64,000 nt of DNA, taken from Marinisporobacter balticus. GTDB taxonomy: Bacteria; Bacillota; Clostridia; Peptostreptococcales; Thermotaleaceae. Positions 9,294 through 17,321 of this stretch are shown piece after piece. Under the pieces are notes generated by a model. It searched no databases. It was not told where the DNA came from and worked only from the letters and a program-made list of their open reading frames with translations. The DNA lies in NCBI RefSeq assembly GCF_004345705.1, contig NZ_SLWV01000014.1, positions 1 to 64,000 of the forward strand, given 5' to 3'. Within the stretch, counting starts at the first letter, position 1. Every line of letters starts with the position of its first letter. The translations under genes were made by a program, and so were the position numbers.

Positions 9294-9392
9294 CTTGGGT
9301 CCAAGCAATGGTACAATCTAACGGTTGAAAGTTTCCTACGAAATAGCATAGATAATCCAAGTAGCTGTTTTGTAGTTGTATTGAAATTTATG

Positions 9393-9432
9393 TTGACATT
9401 TCGATATAAAGATGTTAATATTTTACTATAAT
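9393..9432 (+). promoter_or_regulatory. Promoter region of the cobalamin riboswitch RNA
   Basis: TTGACA at 9393-9398 is consensus. Possible -10 boxes are TTAATA at 9415-9420 (16-base spacer) or TATAAT at 9427-9432, which is too far to pair with this -35. Either would start the RNA just before the riboswitch. Confidence 0.45.
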
Positions 9433-9436
9433 TAAA

Positions 9437-9630
9437 AAGCGTTAGGTACCATTTTGGTTTAATAGGGAAGTACGGTAAAAATCCGTCACAGCCCCCGCTA
9501 CTGTAAATGATGACGAAACCTCATAATGCCACTGTGAAAACGGGAAGGTAGAGGAAGTAGAGTGATTCATAAGTCAGGAGACCTGCCTATTGTTTGAGTG
9601 ATTACTATCTTCGGTGGGAAGATCAGGCAT
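9437..9630 (+). ncRNA. Cobalamin (adenosylcobalamin-type) riboswitch without a downstream gene
   Basis: The core is unmistakable: GGGAAGT-CGGTAAAAATCCG, then the B12-box-like CAGCCCCCGCTACTGTAA, GATGACGAAACC, ATGCCACTGTGAAAACGGGAAGG, and AAGTCAGGAGACCTGCC. These are in the order of the cobalamin class, including the paired CACAGCCCCCGC/CACTG elements. The TCTTCGGTGGGAAGATC hairpin and the GCCTA/AGGCA complement at the 3' end complete the fold. A terminator follows at 9652-9683. Normally such an element controls a B12 synthesis, transport or B12-independent gene. Here the next plus-strand gene (fhs) starts over a kilobase away behind its own promoter, and the next gene is on the minus strand. 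See findings. Confidence 0.93.
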
Positions 9631-9651
9631 AAATTAGTTTTATATTAAGCT

Positions 9652-9683
9652 AATAAACCCTGTCTTCGGACAGGGTTTTATTA
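9652..9683 (+). terminator. Riboswitch terminator
   Basis: ATAAACCCTGTC-TTCG-GACAGGGTTTTAT is a strong GC stem with a TTCG tetraloop and a T run. It is placed as the expression platform of the cobalamin riboswitch. Confidence 0.85.
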
Positions 9684-9762
9684 TATGTGTTTTCAAGAAA
9701 ATCTATCTGTTAATTTTAGCAAAGGTCTAGTTAGATTTTTCGAAAATTTTTCCTCAATTCTT

Positions 9763-9794
9763 GAATCTCTCGGTAAAGAGAGATTCTTTTTTTT
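9763..9794 (+). terminator. Second plus-strand terminator downstream of the riboswitch
   Basis: GAATCTCTC and GAGAGATTC form a perfect 9-bp stem followed by eight T on the plus strand. In the minus direction no T run follows, so it reads as a terminator for plus-strand RNA that escapes the riboswitch terminator, rather than for the CAP-domain gene that converges on it. Confidence 0.7.
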
Positions 9795-9803
9795 ACTTTT
9801 TTT

Positions 9804-10538
9804 TTACCGGCCTACAAACATTTGTGTATACATTTTGCTATATTGACCCCCGTTTTTTATACCGATACCAATATGTGTAAAATTAGGATTTAAGATATTT
9901 TTTCTATGTCCTTCTGAATTCATGAGCGCTGTATGAGCGTCTTGTACAGATGGATTTCCTGCAATATTCTCACCTGCATAAATGTATTTGATATCAAACT
10001 TTTTCATCATGTCAAAAGGACTGCCGTAAGTAGGAGAATTATGACTAAAGTAGTTATTGTCAATCATATCTTGTGCTTTTAGTCTTGCTACCTTTGTGAT
10101 TGCCATATCAACTTTTAACGGATTTAGTCCATTTTTTGACCGTTCGCCATTAAGGAGACGAAGCATATCTTCTTCATTTGGGGTAAGCTTTGCAACATTT
10201 TCTTCTTGAGTGTCTAATTTGGGTTTTTCAATGTATGGCTGGCTATCAGAAGGATTTACGCAGCCTACTTTGCCATCTTTTGTTTGTACTACGTATTGAT
10301 CTCCAAGTTGACCTACCACGTCATACACATCATTTTTCGGCAACTGCTTGATTACAGCATCGTTTTGATTTTGACCTGCACGACATGTTGCATTGTCTTT
10401 TGTGATTTTAATTTGTTCTACTTTACCTTTTTCAAAAATGGATGACGCCTTAGGGCCTATTTTTGGCTTTTGTTGTGGCGTGGTACAAGCGGAACATAAA
10501 AACACTGCTAAAATTAATATAGATAATAATTTTTTCAT
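9804..10538 (-). CDS. CAP/SCP-domain lipoprotein (YkwD-like) with SH3-like segment
   Basis: Secreted, lipid-anchored protein of 244 residues. The N terminus is a lipoprotein signal with lipobox LCSAC near residue 18. Residues about 45-95 look like a bacterial SH3 domain (INKVYDVVGQLGDQYVVQTKDGKVGCV-type pattern). The C-terminal 120 residues are a CAP domain of the bacterial YkwD class: MLRLLNGERSKNGLNPL, the HNSPTYGSPFDMM block with the conserved His, AGENIAGN, and MNSEGHRKNILNPNFTHIGIG. CAP proteins in Firmicutes are often surface or spore-coat associated and their activity is unsettled. The ribosome site GAGGTGAT precedes the ATG. The gene faces the riboswitch RNA, whose plus-strand transcript would run towards its 3' end. 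Confidence 0.9.
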   Translation of the reverse strand: MKKLLSILILAVFLCSACTTPQQKPKIGPKASSIFEKGKVEQIKITKDNATCRAGQNQNDAVIKQLPKNDVYDVVGQLGDQYVVQTKDGKVGCVNPSDSQPYIEKPKLDTQEENVAKLTPNEEDMLRLLNGERSKNGLNPLKVDMAITKVARLKAQDMIDNNYFSHNSPTYGSPFDMMKKFDIKYIYAGENIAGNPSVQDAHTALMNSEGHRKNILNPNFTHIGIGIKNGGQYSKMYTQMFVGR

Positions 10539-10711
10539 CTATTCATCACCTCAGTAATATTATTGCCTATATAATCAAAATCATTTATGATAAAAGATGA
10601 GAAAGTAAAGTAAATACTGGAAAAATAAAAAAAATAAAAAATGTATAAAAGAATAAATAATGGGAAGAATTTTATATAGAAACAAATTCTTATTCCCACC
10701 CACAACGCATC

Positions 10712-10749
10712 ATAAGAAAAAGGCAACTGGATAGTTGCCTTTTTCTTAT
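10712..10749. terminator. Long hairpin in the CAP/fhs intergenic region
   Basis: ATAAGAAAAAGGCAACT and AGTTGCCTTTTTCTTAT are exact complements around GGAT. The element is symmetric and could act as a terminator on either strand. It sits between divergent promoters, upstream of the fhs promoter, and its role there is unclear. Confidence 0.6.
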
Positions 10750-10812
10750 TTTCAAATGTTTTCTTTGAACATGCACACATGTGAACATCACATAGTGTAC
10801 TTGAAGCAATAA

Positions 10813-10841
10813 TTGTAATAAAGCGAATTATATGGTACAAT
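10813..10841 (+). promoter_or_regulatory. fhs promoter
   Basis: TTGTAA (10813-10818), a 17-base spacer, and TACAAT (10836-10841) with an extended -10 TG one base before it. It lies 32 bases before the fhs ATG. Confidence 0.65.
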
Positions 10842-10873
10842 TTGATAAAAATATGCATTGTGGAGGTGCTTAT

Positions 10874-12544
10874 ATGAAAACGGATATACAAATCGCGCAA
10901 GATGCGAAAATGATGCCGATTCTAGAAATAGGAAAACAATTGGGATTAGAGGAAGATGATTTAGAGTTATATGGTAAATACAAAGGAAAAATCGCTTTAG
11001 ATGTATATGATAAATTAAAGGATAAACCAGATGGAAAGCTTGTTTTAGTAACAGCAATCAATCCCACAGCAGCTGGAGAAGGAAAGACCACAACGAATGT
11101 TGGATTGAGTATGGGGTTAAATAAGATCGGGAAAAAAACCATTACAGCGCTCAGAGAACCTTCATTAGGACCATCATTTGGTGTAAAAGGAGGGGCAGCT
11201 GGTGGTGGATATGCACAAGTGGTGCCTATGGATGATATTAATCTTCATTTTACAGGAGATATCCATGCGATTACAACAGCAAATAATTTACTGGCAGCGC
11301 TCTTAGATAATCATCTTCAGCAGGGGAATCAATTAAATGTTGATCCTAGAAGAATTACATGGAAAAGATGTTTAGATATGAATGATCGTGCTTTAAGAAA
11401 TGTTGTTGTAGGGCTTGGTGGTAGAGCTAATGGGGTTCCAAGAGAAGATGGATTTGATATTTCTGTAGCATCCGAGATTATGGCAATACTTTGTTTATCA
11501 AATGATATGAATGATTTAAAGAATAGATTGTCTAGGATGATCGTAGGATTTACATATGAAAATGAACCTGTAACAGCAGAACAATTAGAAGCAACGGGTG
11601 CTTTGGCATTATTGTTGAAGGATGCGATAAAGCCAAACTTGGTGCAAACCTTAGAGAATACACCTGCAATTATACATGGGGGGCCCTTTGCCAATATTGC
11701 TCATGGATGCAATAGCGTCATGGCAACAAAAATAGGGCTTAAGCTTGCAGATTATGTGATTACGGAGGCAGGATTTGGAGCAGATTTAGGAGCAGAAAAG
11801 TTTTTTGATATTAAATGTAGATTTGCTCAGTTAAAGCCAGATGCTACGGTTATTGTTGCAACGGCTAGAGCGCTTAAGAATCATGGAGGCGTTCCTAAAG
11901 CTAAGTTAAATGAAGAAAATATTGAAGCACTTGATAAAGGATTTGGAAATTTAGAAAAGCAAATTGAAAATGTTAGAAAATTTGGTGTTCCAGTAGTTGT
12001 AGCTATTAACAAATTTCCTACAGATACAGATGGAGAAATTAAGCTTATTGAACAAAAATGCAAAGATTTGGGGGTTGCTGTGATTCTATCAGATGTTTGG
12101 GCAAAAGGCGGAGAAGGTGCTATAGAACTTGCGCATAAAGTAGTAGAATTATGTGAATCCGGAGAAGCAAATTTTAAACCCCTATATGATGTAAGTCTTT
12201 CTATTAAAGAAAAAATTAAAATGATTGCAAAAGAAATATATGGTGCAGATGGCGTGGAATTTACATCTACAGCTGAAAAAGAAATTCAAAAATATGAAAA
12301 GTTAAATTTAGATAAAATGCCTATATGTATTGCAAAAACACAATATTCGCTTTCAGATAATCCAAAGCTATTAGGGAAACCCGCTGGATTTAATATTACT
12401 ATAAAAAATATTAGAATTTCAGCTGGAGCAGGGTTTTTGTTAGCATTAGCAGGGGATATTATGACGATGCCAGGTTTGCCAAAAGTACCTGCTGCGAACA
12501 ATATGGATATTCTAGAAGATGGAGAAATTGTAGGATTATTCTAA
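10874..12544 (+). CDS. fhs: Formate-tetrahydrofolate ligase
   Basis: Forms 10-formyl-tetrahydrofolate from formate, THF and ATP in the cytoplasm, an entry point of one-carbon metabolism and of the methyl branch of the Wood-Ljungdahl pathway. At 556 residues it has full family length. The P-loop-like TAINPTAAGEGKTTTNVGL appears near residue 65, then REPSLGPSFGVKGGAAGGGYAQV-type blocks (conserved segments around 95-115), FTGDIHAITTANNL, and a C-terminal PGLPKVPAANN. The start at 10874 has TGGAGGTG at proper distance; an ORF extension to 10832 would begin inside the promoter. The cupin gene follows after 18 bases and is probably co-transcribed. The folate enzyme metF lies 5 kb away in the methionine operon. 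Confidence 0.97.
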   Translation: MKTDIQIAQDAKMMPILEIGKQLGLEEDDLELYGKYKGKIALDVYDKLKDKPDGKLVLVTAINPTAAGEGKTTTNVGLSMGLNKIGKKTITALREPSLGPSFGVKGGAAGGGYAQVVPMDDINLHFTGDIHAITTANNLLAALLDNHLQQGNQLNVDPRRITWKRCLDMNDRALRNVVVGLGGRANGVPREDGFDISVASEIMAILCLSNDMNDLKNRLSRMIVGFTYENEPVTAEQLEATGALALLLKDAIKPNLVQTLENTPAIIHGGPFANIAHGCNSVMATKIGLKLADYVITEAGFGADLGAEKFFDIKCRFAQLKPDATVIVATARALKNHGGVPKAKLNEENIEALDKGFGNLEKQIENVRKFGVPVVVAINKFPTDTDGEIKLIEQKCKDLGVAVILSDVWAKGGEGAIELAHKVVELCESGEANFKPLYDVSLSIKEKIKMIAKEIYGADGVEFTSTAEKEIQKYEKLNLDKMPICIAKTQYSLSDNPKLLGKPAGFNITIKNIRISAGAGFLLALAGDIMTMPGLPKVPAANNMDILEDGEIVGLF

Positions 12545-12562
12545 AACGATGGAGGGTTAGGT

Positions 12563-12898
12563 ATGAAGACACTTGTATTGAATGTAAATGAAATAAAGTG
12601 GGAAAAGCATCCTACATTTCCAGGTGTATATATGAAGGATATAGTCACAAAAGAACACAATATGGATGTGATCAATAAATATATTAAGATTGAGTCGAAA
12701 GGAGAGATTGCTGTACATACCCATGATGTAACGGAAGCTATTTACTTAGTAGAAGGGATTGCATCCGTATTAGTAAATGGGAACAGAATTTCTTTAAAGG
12801 CGGGGAATATGATTGCTACACCTGAGGGTGTATTACATGGCATAAAGAATAACACAGATGAAGAAGTAATATTGCTTGCTACTTTTGGGGTAAAATAA
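12563..12898 (+). CDS. Small cupin-domain protein
   Basis: Protein of 111 residues with one cupin barrel. Motif 1 appears as GEIAVHTHDVTEAIYLVEG (about residues 48-66) with two His and one Glu available for metal binding. Motif 2 is seen around GNMIATPEGVLHGIKN, where the last His completes the usual 3-His/1-Glu site. Small cupins act as metal-dependent enzymes or as ligand-binding regulators, and no substrate can be inferred. It is close behind fhs (18 bases, GGAGGG site) and in front of an acidic unknown gene, so the three may be one operon ending at the hairpin at 13354. Confidence 0.8.
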   Translation: MKTLVLNVNEIKWEKHPTFPGVYMKDIVTKEHNMDVINKYIKIESKGEIAVHTHDVTEAIYLVEGIASVLVNGNRISLKAGNMIATPEGVLHGIKNNTDEEVILLATFGVK

Positions 12899-12919
12899 GA
12901 GGAGAATTGAGGTGAATCC

Positions 12920-13348
12920 ATGAGTGTTATAGTAAATGAGAATAACAAGATATATGATGCTGATGAATTGATGAAATTAATCCACCAAACAACAGGGTTT
13001 GATGTACTAAAGGATATTTCTTCAAGAACCAAGAGAGAAGATGTGTTTGCTTTTATTTTGCAGTGTGATGTAGATCCTTTAAAACAGGACCTAGAAGAAT
13101 TAGGATTAAGTATAAATATAGAAGAAAATGAAGATGAATATATATCAGAATTAATGAATAAAGCGGATGAATATGCTGTTGAAATTGAAGAAAATTTACC
13201 TGAAGATTTAATTGGTTATTATTATGCTTATGAATATGATGAAGATGAAGAGATTATAAAAACCATATTGGTGGTAGCTTTTGATAGACTAGGACAGAAA
13301 AAGCTTAAAGAAGTAGGAAATAGACTGATTACGGTTATAGGAGATTGA
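12920..13348 (+). CDS. Acidic protein of unknown function
   Basis: Not recognised. The 142-residue product is very acidic, with Glu/Asp clusters such as IEENEDEY and YDEDEEI, no membrane segment and no cysteine-rich motif. It ends in a strand-helix KTILVVAFDRLGQKKLKEVGNRL that suggests a compact folded domain. It starts 21 bases after the cupin gene with a TTGAGGTGA site, and a strong terminator follows the stop. Expression with fhs and the cupin gene is likely. Confidence 0.7.
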   Translation: MSVIVNENNKIYDADELMKLIHQTTGFDVLKDISSRTKREDVFAFILQCDVDPLKQDLEELGLSINIEENEDEYISELMNKADEYAVEIEENLPEDLIGYYYAYEYDEDEEIIKTILVVAFDRLGQKKLKEVGNRLITVIGD

Positions 13349-13353
13349 TTTTT

Positions 13354-13383
13354 AAAAGGATGAACTTTAAGTTCATCCTTTTA
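13354..13383 (+). terminator. Terminator of the fhs-cupin operon
   Basis: AAAAGGATGAACTT and AAGTTCATCCTTTT are perfect complements with almost no loop, ending in T. Confidence 0.8.
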
Positions 13384-13474
13384 ATCTAAGTGTGAAGGGT
13401 GGGAATCATTGTTATAAGCTATGTTTCTTGAAGTATTTTCTATTTACTTCTTTGTCATTATGCCAGCAAGTTTA

Positions 13475-13684
13475 CTACCCATTTGTTATATCTTTTGAGG
13501 CATTTTCTATTAATCTTTTTGTCATTGCGCCACCAAGTTTACCACCCATTTGTCCTGCTTGTCTTGAAGTAATATCGCTGGATAAATTGGTGTTTGGCAT
13601 AGAAACGCCTAGTTCTTGTGCAATTTCTTCTTTAAATTGGTTTAATGCTTGTCTTGCTTCTTTTACTAAAGGTTTTTTTGACAT
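13475..13684 (-). CDS. Alpha/beta-type small acid-soluble spore protein
   Basis: DNA-binding protein that coats and protects the chromosome in dormant endospores, 69 residues as expected. The germination-protease region is seen as KEEIAQELGV, near the usual E-I/F-A motif, and the C-terminal DNA-binding block is RQAGQMGGKLGGAMTKRLIENA. Its presence marks the organism as a spore former. Expression is expected from the forespore sigma factor SigG, but I did not identify a promoter. The ribosome site GAGGTG is well placed. The gene is alone. Confidence 0.95.
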   Translation of the reverse strand: MSKKPLVKEARQALNQFKEEIAQELGVSMPNTNLSSDITSRQAGQMGGKLGGAMTKRLIENASKDITNG

Positions 13685-13869
13685 GTTTATACACCTCTTT
13701 CTTTACATCTTAATATTATTATCTACAAAGAGACAATATAATATATAAGGAAAAAAACACCATAAAGAATTTGGATTATTTATTGTGTGAAATAAAGCCT
13801 TATGCTAAAATAGTACTGGATAGTATCGTAAGAACTATACCTATTCATAAAATGTGTAAAAAAAATATA

Positions 13870-13960
13870 GATCTGCTTTGAGCCTTTGGGACAGAGACAG
13901 TTGAGTATACTAAAAAATACCATGCATTGCTGTGGCATACTCAGCAATGCATTTTTTATT
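13870..13960 (+). promoter_or_regulatory. panC leader with terminator and competing helix
   Basis: The spacer 13685-14012 ends in a terminator: ATGCATTGCTG (13922-13932) and CAGCAATGCAT (13942-13952) pair perfectly around 9 bases, followed by a T run. An upstream TGAGTAT (13902-13908) is exactly complementary to ATACTCA (13937-13943), which overlaps the terminator loop and 3' arm, so the two helices exclude each other. A further purine-rich stretch at 13868-13900 could be a ligand- or protein-binding part. The pan motif RNA is known before panB/panC/panD genes in Firmicutes; I cannot confirm it from memory of its consensus. Confidence 0.55.
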
Positions 13961-14012
13961 ATCCTGACGATATCCACCTATTGGCGCATGGTTAAATTAG
14001 GGAGGGAATAAA

Positions 14013-14861
14013 ATGTTTATAGTAGAAAATATTAAAGAAATAAGAGAAGTTATCAAGAAAGAGAAGAAAGATGGAAAAACTATCGGATTTGTTCCGACTA
14101 TGGGATATCTTCATGAAGGACACTTATCATTGATTCGAAAAGCGAAAGCTGAAAATGATTTTGTTGTGGTAAGTGTGTTTGTAAATCCTACACAGTTTGG
14201 TGTTGGAGAAGATTATGAAACCTATCCTCGTGAAATAGAAAAGGACAGTGAACTTGCAAAAAGTGCAGGTGCAGATAGGGTTTTCCATCCAGCTGTAGAA
14301 GAGATGTATCCAGCGACATATCAGACAGATGTAGAAGTGAAAAAAATAACACAGAAGTTGTGTGGATCTTCACGACCAGGACATTTTAAAGGGGTTACCA
14401 CTGTGGTTTGTAAATTATTCCATATTGTAAACCCTGATAGGGCATATTTTGGGCAGAAAGATGCCCAACAAGTAACTGTCATACAGCAGATGGTGAGGGA
14501 TTTACATATGGATTTGGAAGTTATTCCATGTCCTATTGTAAGAGAAACAGATGGACTTGCTTTAAGTTCAAGGAACACATATCTTAATGAAGAAGAAAGA
14601 AAAGCTGGTTTGATTTTATCGAAGTCTCTTTTTTTAGCAGAGGATCTGATTAAAAATGGAGAGCGAGATGCTATGAAAATAAAAAACTTGATCAGAGAAA
14701 ATATTACGAAAGAGCCTTTAGCGAATATTGATTATATAGAAGTTGTAAATGCGAATAATTTAGCGCAACTGCATGAACTACAAGACGAGGTACTCATTGC
14801 GATAGCTGTAAAAATAGGAAAGACGCGATTGATTGATAATATACGCATAAAAGTTTTATAG
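14013..14861 (+). CDS. panC: Pantothenate synthetase
   Basis: Condenses pantoate and beta-alanine with ATP to make pantothenate, precursor of coenzyme A. The 282 residues are the usual length. The nucleotidyl-transferase fold shows VPTMGYLHEGHLSLI with the HxGH motif, then FVNPTQFG, YFGQKDAQQ, and the KMSKS-equivalent LALSSRNTYL. The ribosome site GGAGGG is well placed. Unusually panB and panD are not adjacent, so this gene is transcribed alone between its own leader and a terminator. Confidence 0.97.
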   Translation: MFIVENIKEIREVIKKEKKDGKTIGFVPTMGYLHEGHLSLIRKAKAENDFVVVSVFVNPTQFGVGEDYETYPREIEKDSELAKSAGADRVFHPAVEEMYPATYQTDVEVKKITQKLCGSSRPGHFKGVTTVVCKLFHIVNPDRAYFGQKDAQQVTVIQQMVRDLHMDLEVIPCPIVRETDGLALSSRNTYLNEEERKAGLILSKSLFLAEDLIKNGERDAMKIKNLIRENITKEPLANIDYIEVVNANNLAQLHELQDEVLIAIAVKIGKTRLIDNIRIKVL

Positions 14862-14880
14862 GACATCATAACAATATATA

Positions 14881-14930
14881 CCCCTTAGATTTGTAGATTT
14901 AAAATAGTACAAATCTAGGGGGATTTTTTT
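14881..14930. terminator. Terminator between convergent panC and metH
   Basis: CCCCTTAGATTTGTA pairs with TACAAATCTAGGGGG across a 12-base loop, followed by seven T on the plus strand. It also lies just after the metH stop on the other strand and may serve both. Confidence 0.8.
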
Positions 14931-14939
14931 ATTTAAATT

Positions 14940-17321
14940 TTATTTAGTAAGTATTTTTTGTGCAATAGCTACGGATTCCCTTGCATCTTTTGCATAAAAA
15001 TCAGCACCAATCATATCTGCATACGATTTAGTCAATACAGCACCACCCACAAAAATTTTACAATCTATATGATTTTCTCGAAGGGCTTTAATGGTTTCTT
15101 CCATATTTTTTACGGTAGTAGTCATAAGTGCACTTAATCCTATAAGTTTTATATTATGCTCCTTTGCTTTTTCTACAACGGTCTGTATCGGTACATCTTT
15201 TCCAAGATCAACCACATAAAATCCATAATTTTCTAGAAGTACTTTGACAATATTTTTCCCAATGTCATGAATGTCTCCTTGTACAGTAGCAAGAATGATT
15301 TTTCCATTGGATAGACTACCCTTTCCATTTTTAAGTAAATAAGATTGAATGACTTCAAAAGAAGCTTTTACTGTTTCTGCTGAACGAATAAGTTGTGGTA
15401 AAAAGAGTTCTTCCTTTTCATATTGATCACCTACAAAATCAAGGGCTGGAATTAAATACGTGTTGACAATTTCTAATGGATCCATAGCTGTTAAAAGCTC
15501 TTTTGTCTTTTTTGAAGCATCTGATTTTATACCATCAATAATGATTTGTTTTAAATTTTTATGGATTTCTATATTTGGAGAAATTTCTTTTTGGTTATCA
15601 TTTTTATAAGTTGCGATATATTTTTCTGAACCTTCATCATGATTAGAAAGTACGTTGAAAGTATGAAAGGCTTCCATATTACTCTCAAGTAGGGGATCTG
15701 TAATGGGTGCATCTAGTCCAAAGGCTAAGGCCATTGCAAGAAAAGTTCTATTAAGTAACTTTCTTTGAGGAAGACCAAAGGATACATTGCTTACGCCAAG
15801 GACTGTTTTTACACCATACTTTTCCTTTACCAACTGAATCGCTTTCAATGTTTCCATGACTTCTTTTTGTTGGGCAGATGCAGTTAATACCAAACAGTCT
15901 ATTAGAATATTTTCCTTTGGGATGCCATAAGATACAGCTGTATCTATAATTTTTCCTGCAATCTTAACGCGTTCTTCCGCTGTATTTGGAATACCTTTTT
16001 CATCTAATGTAAGACCAATCACACAAGCACCATATTTTTTAGCAATAGGTAAAATGGTTTTCATACTTTCAATTTTACCATTTACAGAATTGATCATTGG
16101 TTTTCCATTATAAATTCTTACACCTGCTTCAATAACATCCCCATTGGGGCTGTCGATTTGTAGCGGAATATCAATAATTCCTTGGATTTCTTTGATAACC
16201 TTTATCATAATTTCTTTTTCATTGAGTTCAGGAAGGCCTATATTTACATCAAGAATATGTGCACCGGCTTCTTTTTGGCGGATTGCTTCTGATAATACAT
16301 AGTCTAAATCATTTTCTTTTAAGGCAGCCTTTAATTTTTTCTTGCCAGTAGGATTGATTCTTTCACCAATTATTTTGGGTTCTTGGCCAATGATAATTGT
16401 TTTTGTGGAAGAACATGCTGTTGTCAATTTTTGAGGAGTGATTTTCACAGGAGATAAACTTTTAAAAGCTGCTTTTGTGGCTTTTATAAAATCTGGATTT
16501 GTTCCACAACACCCTCCTATAATCGAAACACCACTTTGTGCCATAGTTCTTATTTCCCGGGAAAATTCTTCTGGTGTTAAATCAAATACAGTTTCGCCGT
16601 TCTTTGATCTAGGTAATCCTGCATTTGGTTGAATCATAACAGGTACAGAAGCATAATTTGTTATTTTATCTACAAGAGGGCGAATTTCTTTAGGACCTAA
16701 AGAACAATTGACTCCTAATGCATCTACACCTAATCCTTCAAGGACATGGACCATTGTCAGGGGATCAGTTCCAGTTAAGGTTCTGCCATTTTGCTGAAAG
16801 GTCAGGGTGCAAAAAACAGGAAGATTACAATTTTCCTTTGCAGCAAGTATAGCTGCTTTTGCTTCATATAGATCGGATAGGGTTTCAATTAGAATAAGGT
16901 CTGCACCAGATGCTGCTCCTACCGTCACTTGTTCTTTGAAAACTTCATAAGATTCATCGAAGCTGAGAGTACCTATAGGCTCAAGGAGTTGCCCGATTGG
17001 TCCAATATCTAAGGCAACAAGTTTTTCACAGGCAGCTTTCTTTGCAATAGAGACCGCGTTACGGATGATTTGCTCTACATCATAGGATGAATTTTTAAGC
17101 TTAAGTGTATTGGCACCAAAGGTATTTGTAGTAATAATATCTGCACCTGCATCAATATATTTTTTATGGATATCATAAACAATCTCAGGATGAAGGATAT
17201 TATAACTCTCAGGGAGATCACCGATAGGTAGACCTGCTTGTTGAAGCATGGTGCCCATAGCACCATCGAAGAAAATAAATTTATTATCAATTATTTTTTT
17301 GAATTCCACAAGAATCACCAT
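14940..17321 (-). CDS. metH: Cobalamin-dependent methionine synthase, catalytic subunit lacking the activation domain
   Basis: Transfers a methyl group from methyl-THF through methylcobalamin to homocysteine. Domains in order are: homocysteine-binding barrel (about 1-300) with the zinc cysteines in GVNCSLGP and GGCCGTNP; pterin-binding barrel (about 325-590) starting IGERINPTGKKKL; B12 cap helices (about 610-700); and the B12 Rossmann domain (about 700-793) with QGDIHDIGKNIV, whose His is the lower cobalt ligand. The C-terminal SAM-dependent activation domain of E. coli MetH is absent and is encoded by the gene just upstream. The ATG at 17321 is used here; GTG codons at 17318 and 17309 are alternatives, the latter with GGTGAT upstream. 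The gene overlaps the activation-subunit gene, which implies coupled translation. Confidence 0.95.
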   Translation of the reverse strand: MVILVEFKKIIDNKFIFFDGAMGTMLQQAGLPIGDLPESYNILHPEIVYDIHKKYIDAGADIITTNTFGANTLKLKNSSYDVEQIIRNAVSIAKKAACEKLVALDIGPIGQLLEPIGTLSFDESYEVFKEQVTVGAASGADLILIETLSDLYEAKAAILAAKENCNLPVFCTLTFQQNGRTLTGTDPLTMVHVLEGLGVDALGVNCSLGPKEIRPLVDKITNYASVPVMIQPNAGLPRSKNGETVFDLTPEEFSREIRTMAQSGVSIIGGCCGTNPDFIKATKAAFKSLSPVKITPQKLTTACSSTKTIIIGQEPKIIGERINPTGKKKLKAALKENDLDYVLSEAIRQKEAGAHILDVNIGLPELNEKEIMIKVIKEIQGIIDIPLQIDSPNGDVIEAGVRIYNGKPMINSVNGKIESMKTILPIAKKYGACVIGLTLDEKGIPNTAEERVKIAGKIIDTAVSYGIPKENILIDCLVLTASAQQKEVMETLKAIQLVKEKYGVKTVLGVSNVSFGLPQRKLLNRTFLAMALAFGLDAPITDPLLESNMEAFHTFNVLSNHDEGSEKYIATYKNDNQKEISPNIEIHKNLKQIIIDGIKSDASKKTKELLTAMDPLEIVNTYLIPALDFVGDQYEKEELFLPQLIRSAETVKASFEVIQSYLLKNGKGSLSNGKIILATVQGDIHDIGKNIVKVLLENYGFYVVDLGKDVPIQTVVEKAKEHNIKLIGLSALMTTTVKNMEETIKALRENHIDCKIFVGGAVLTKSYADMIGADFYAKDARESVAIAQKILTK

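Noticed and set aside
9685..9846. Plus-strand frame starting MCFQENLSVN just after the cobalamin riboswitch
   Set aside because: It would be the natural riboswitch target, but it has no ribosome site, runs through a terminator hairpin and T tract, and enters the antisense of the CAP gene; the composition (FFFLLFF) reflects the T run.
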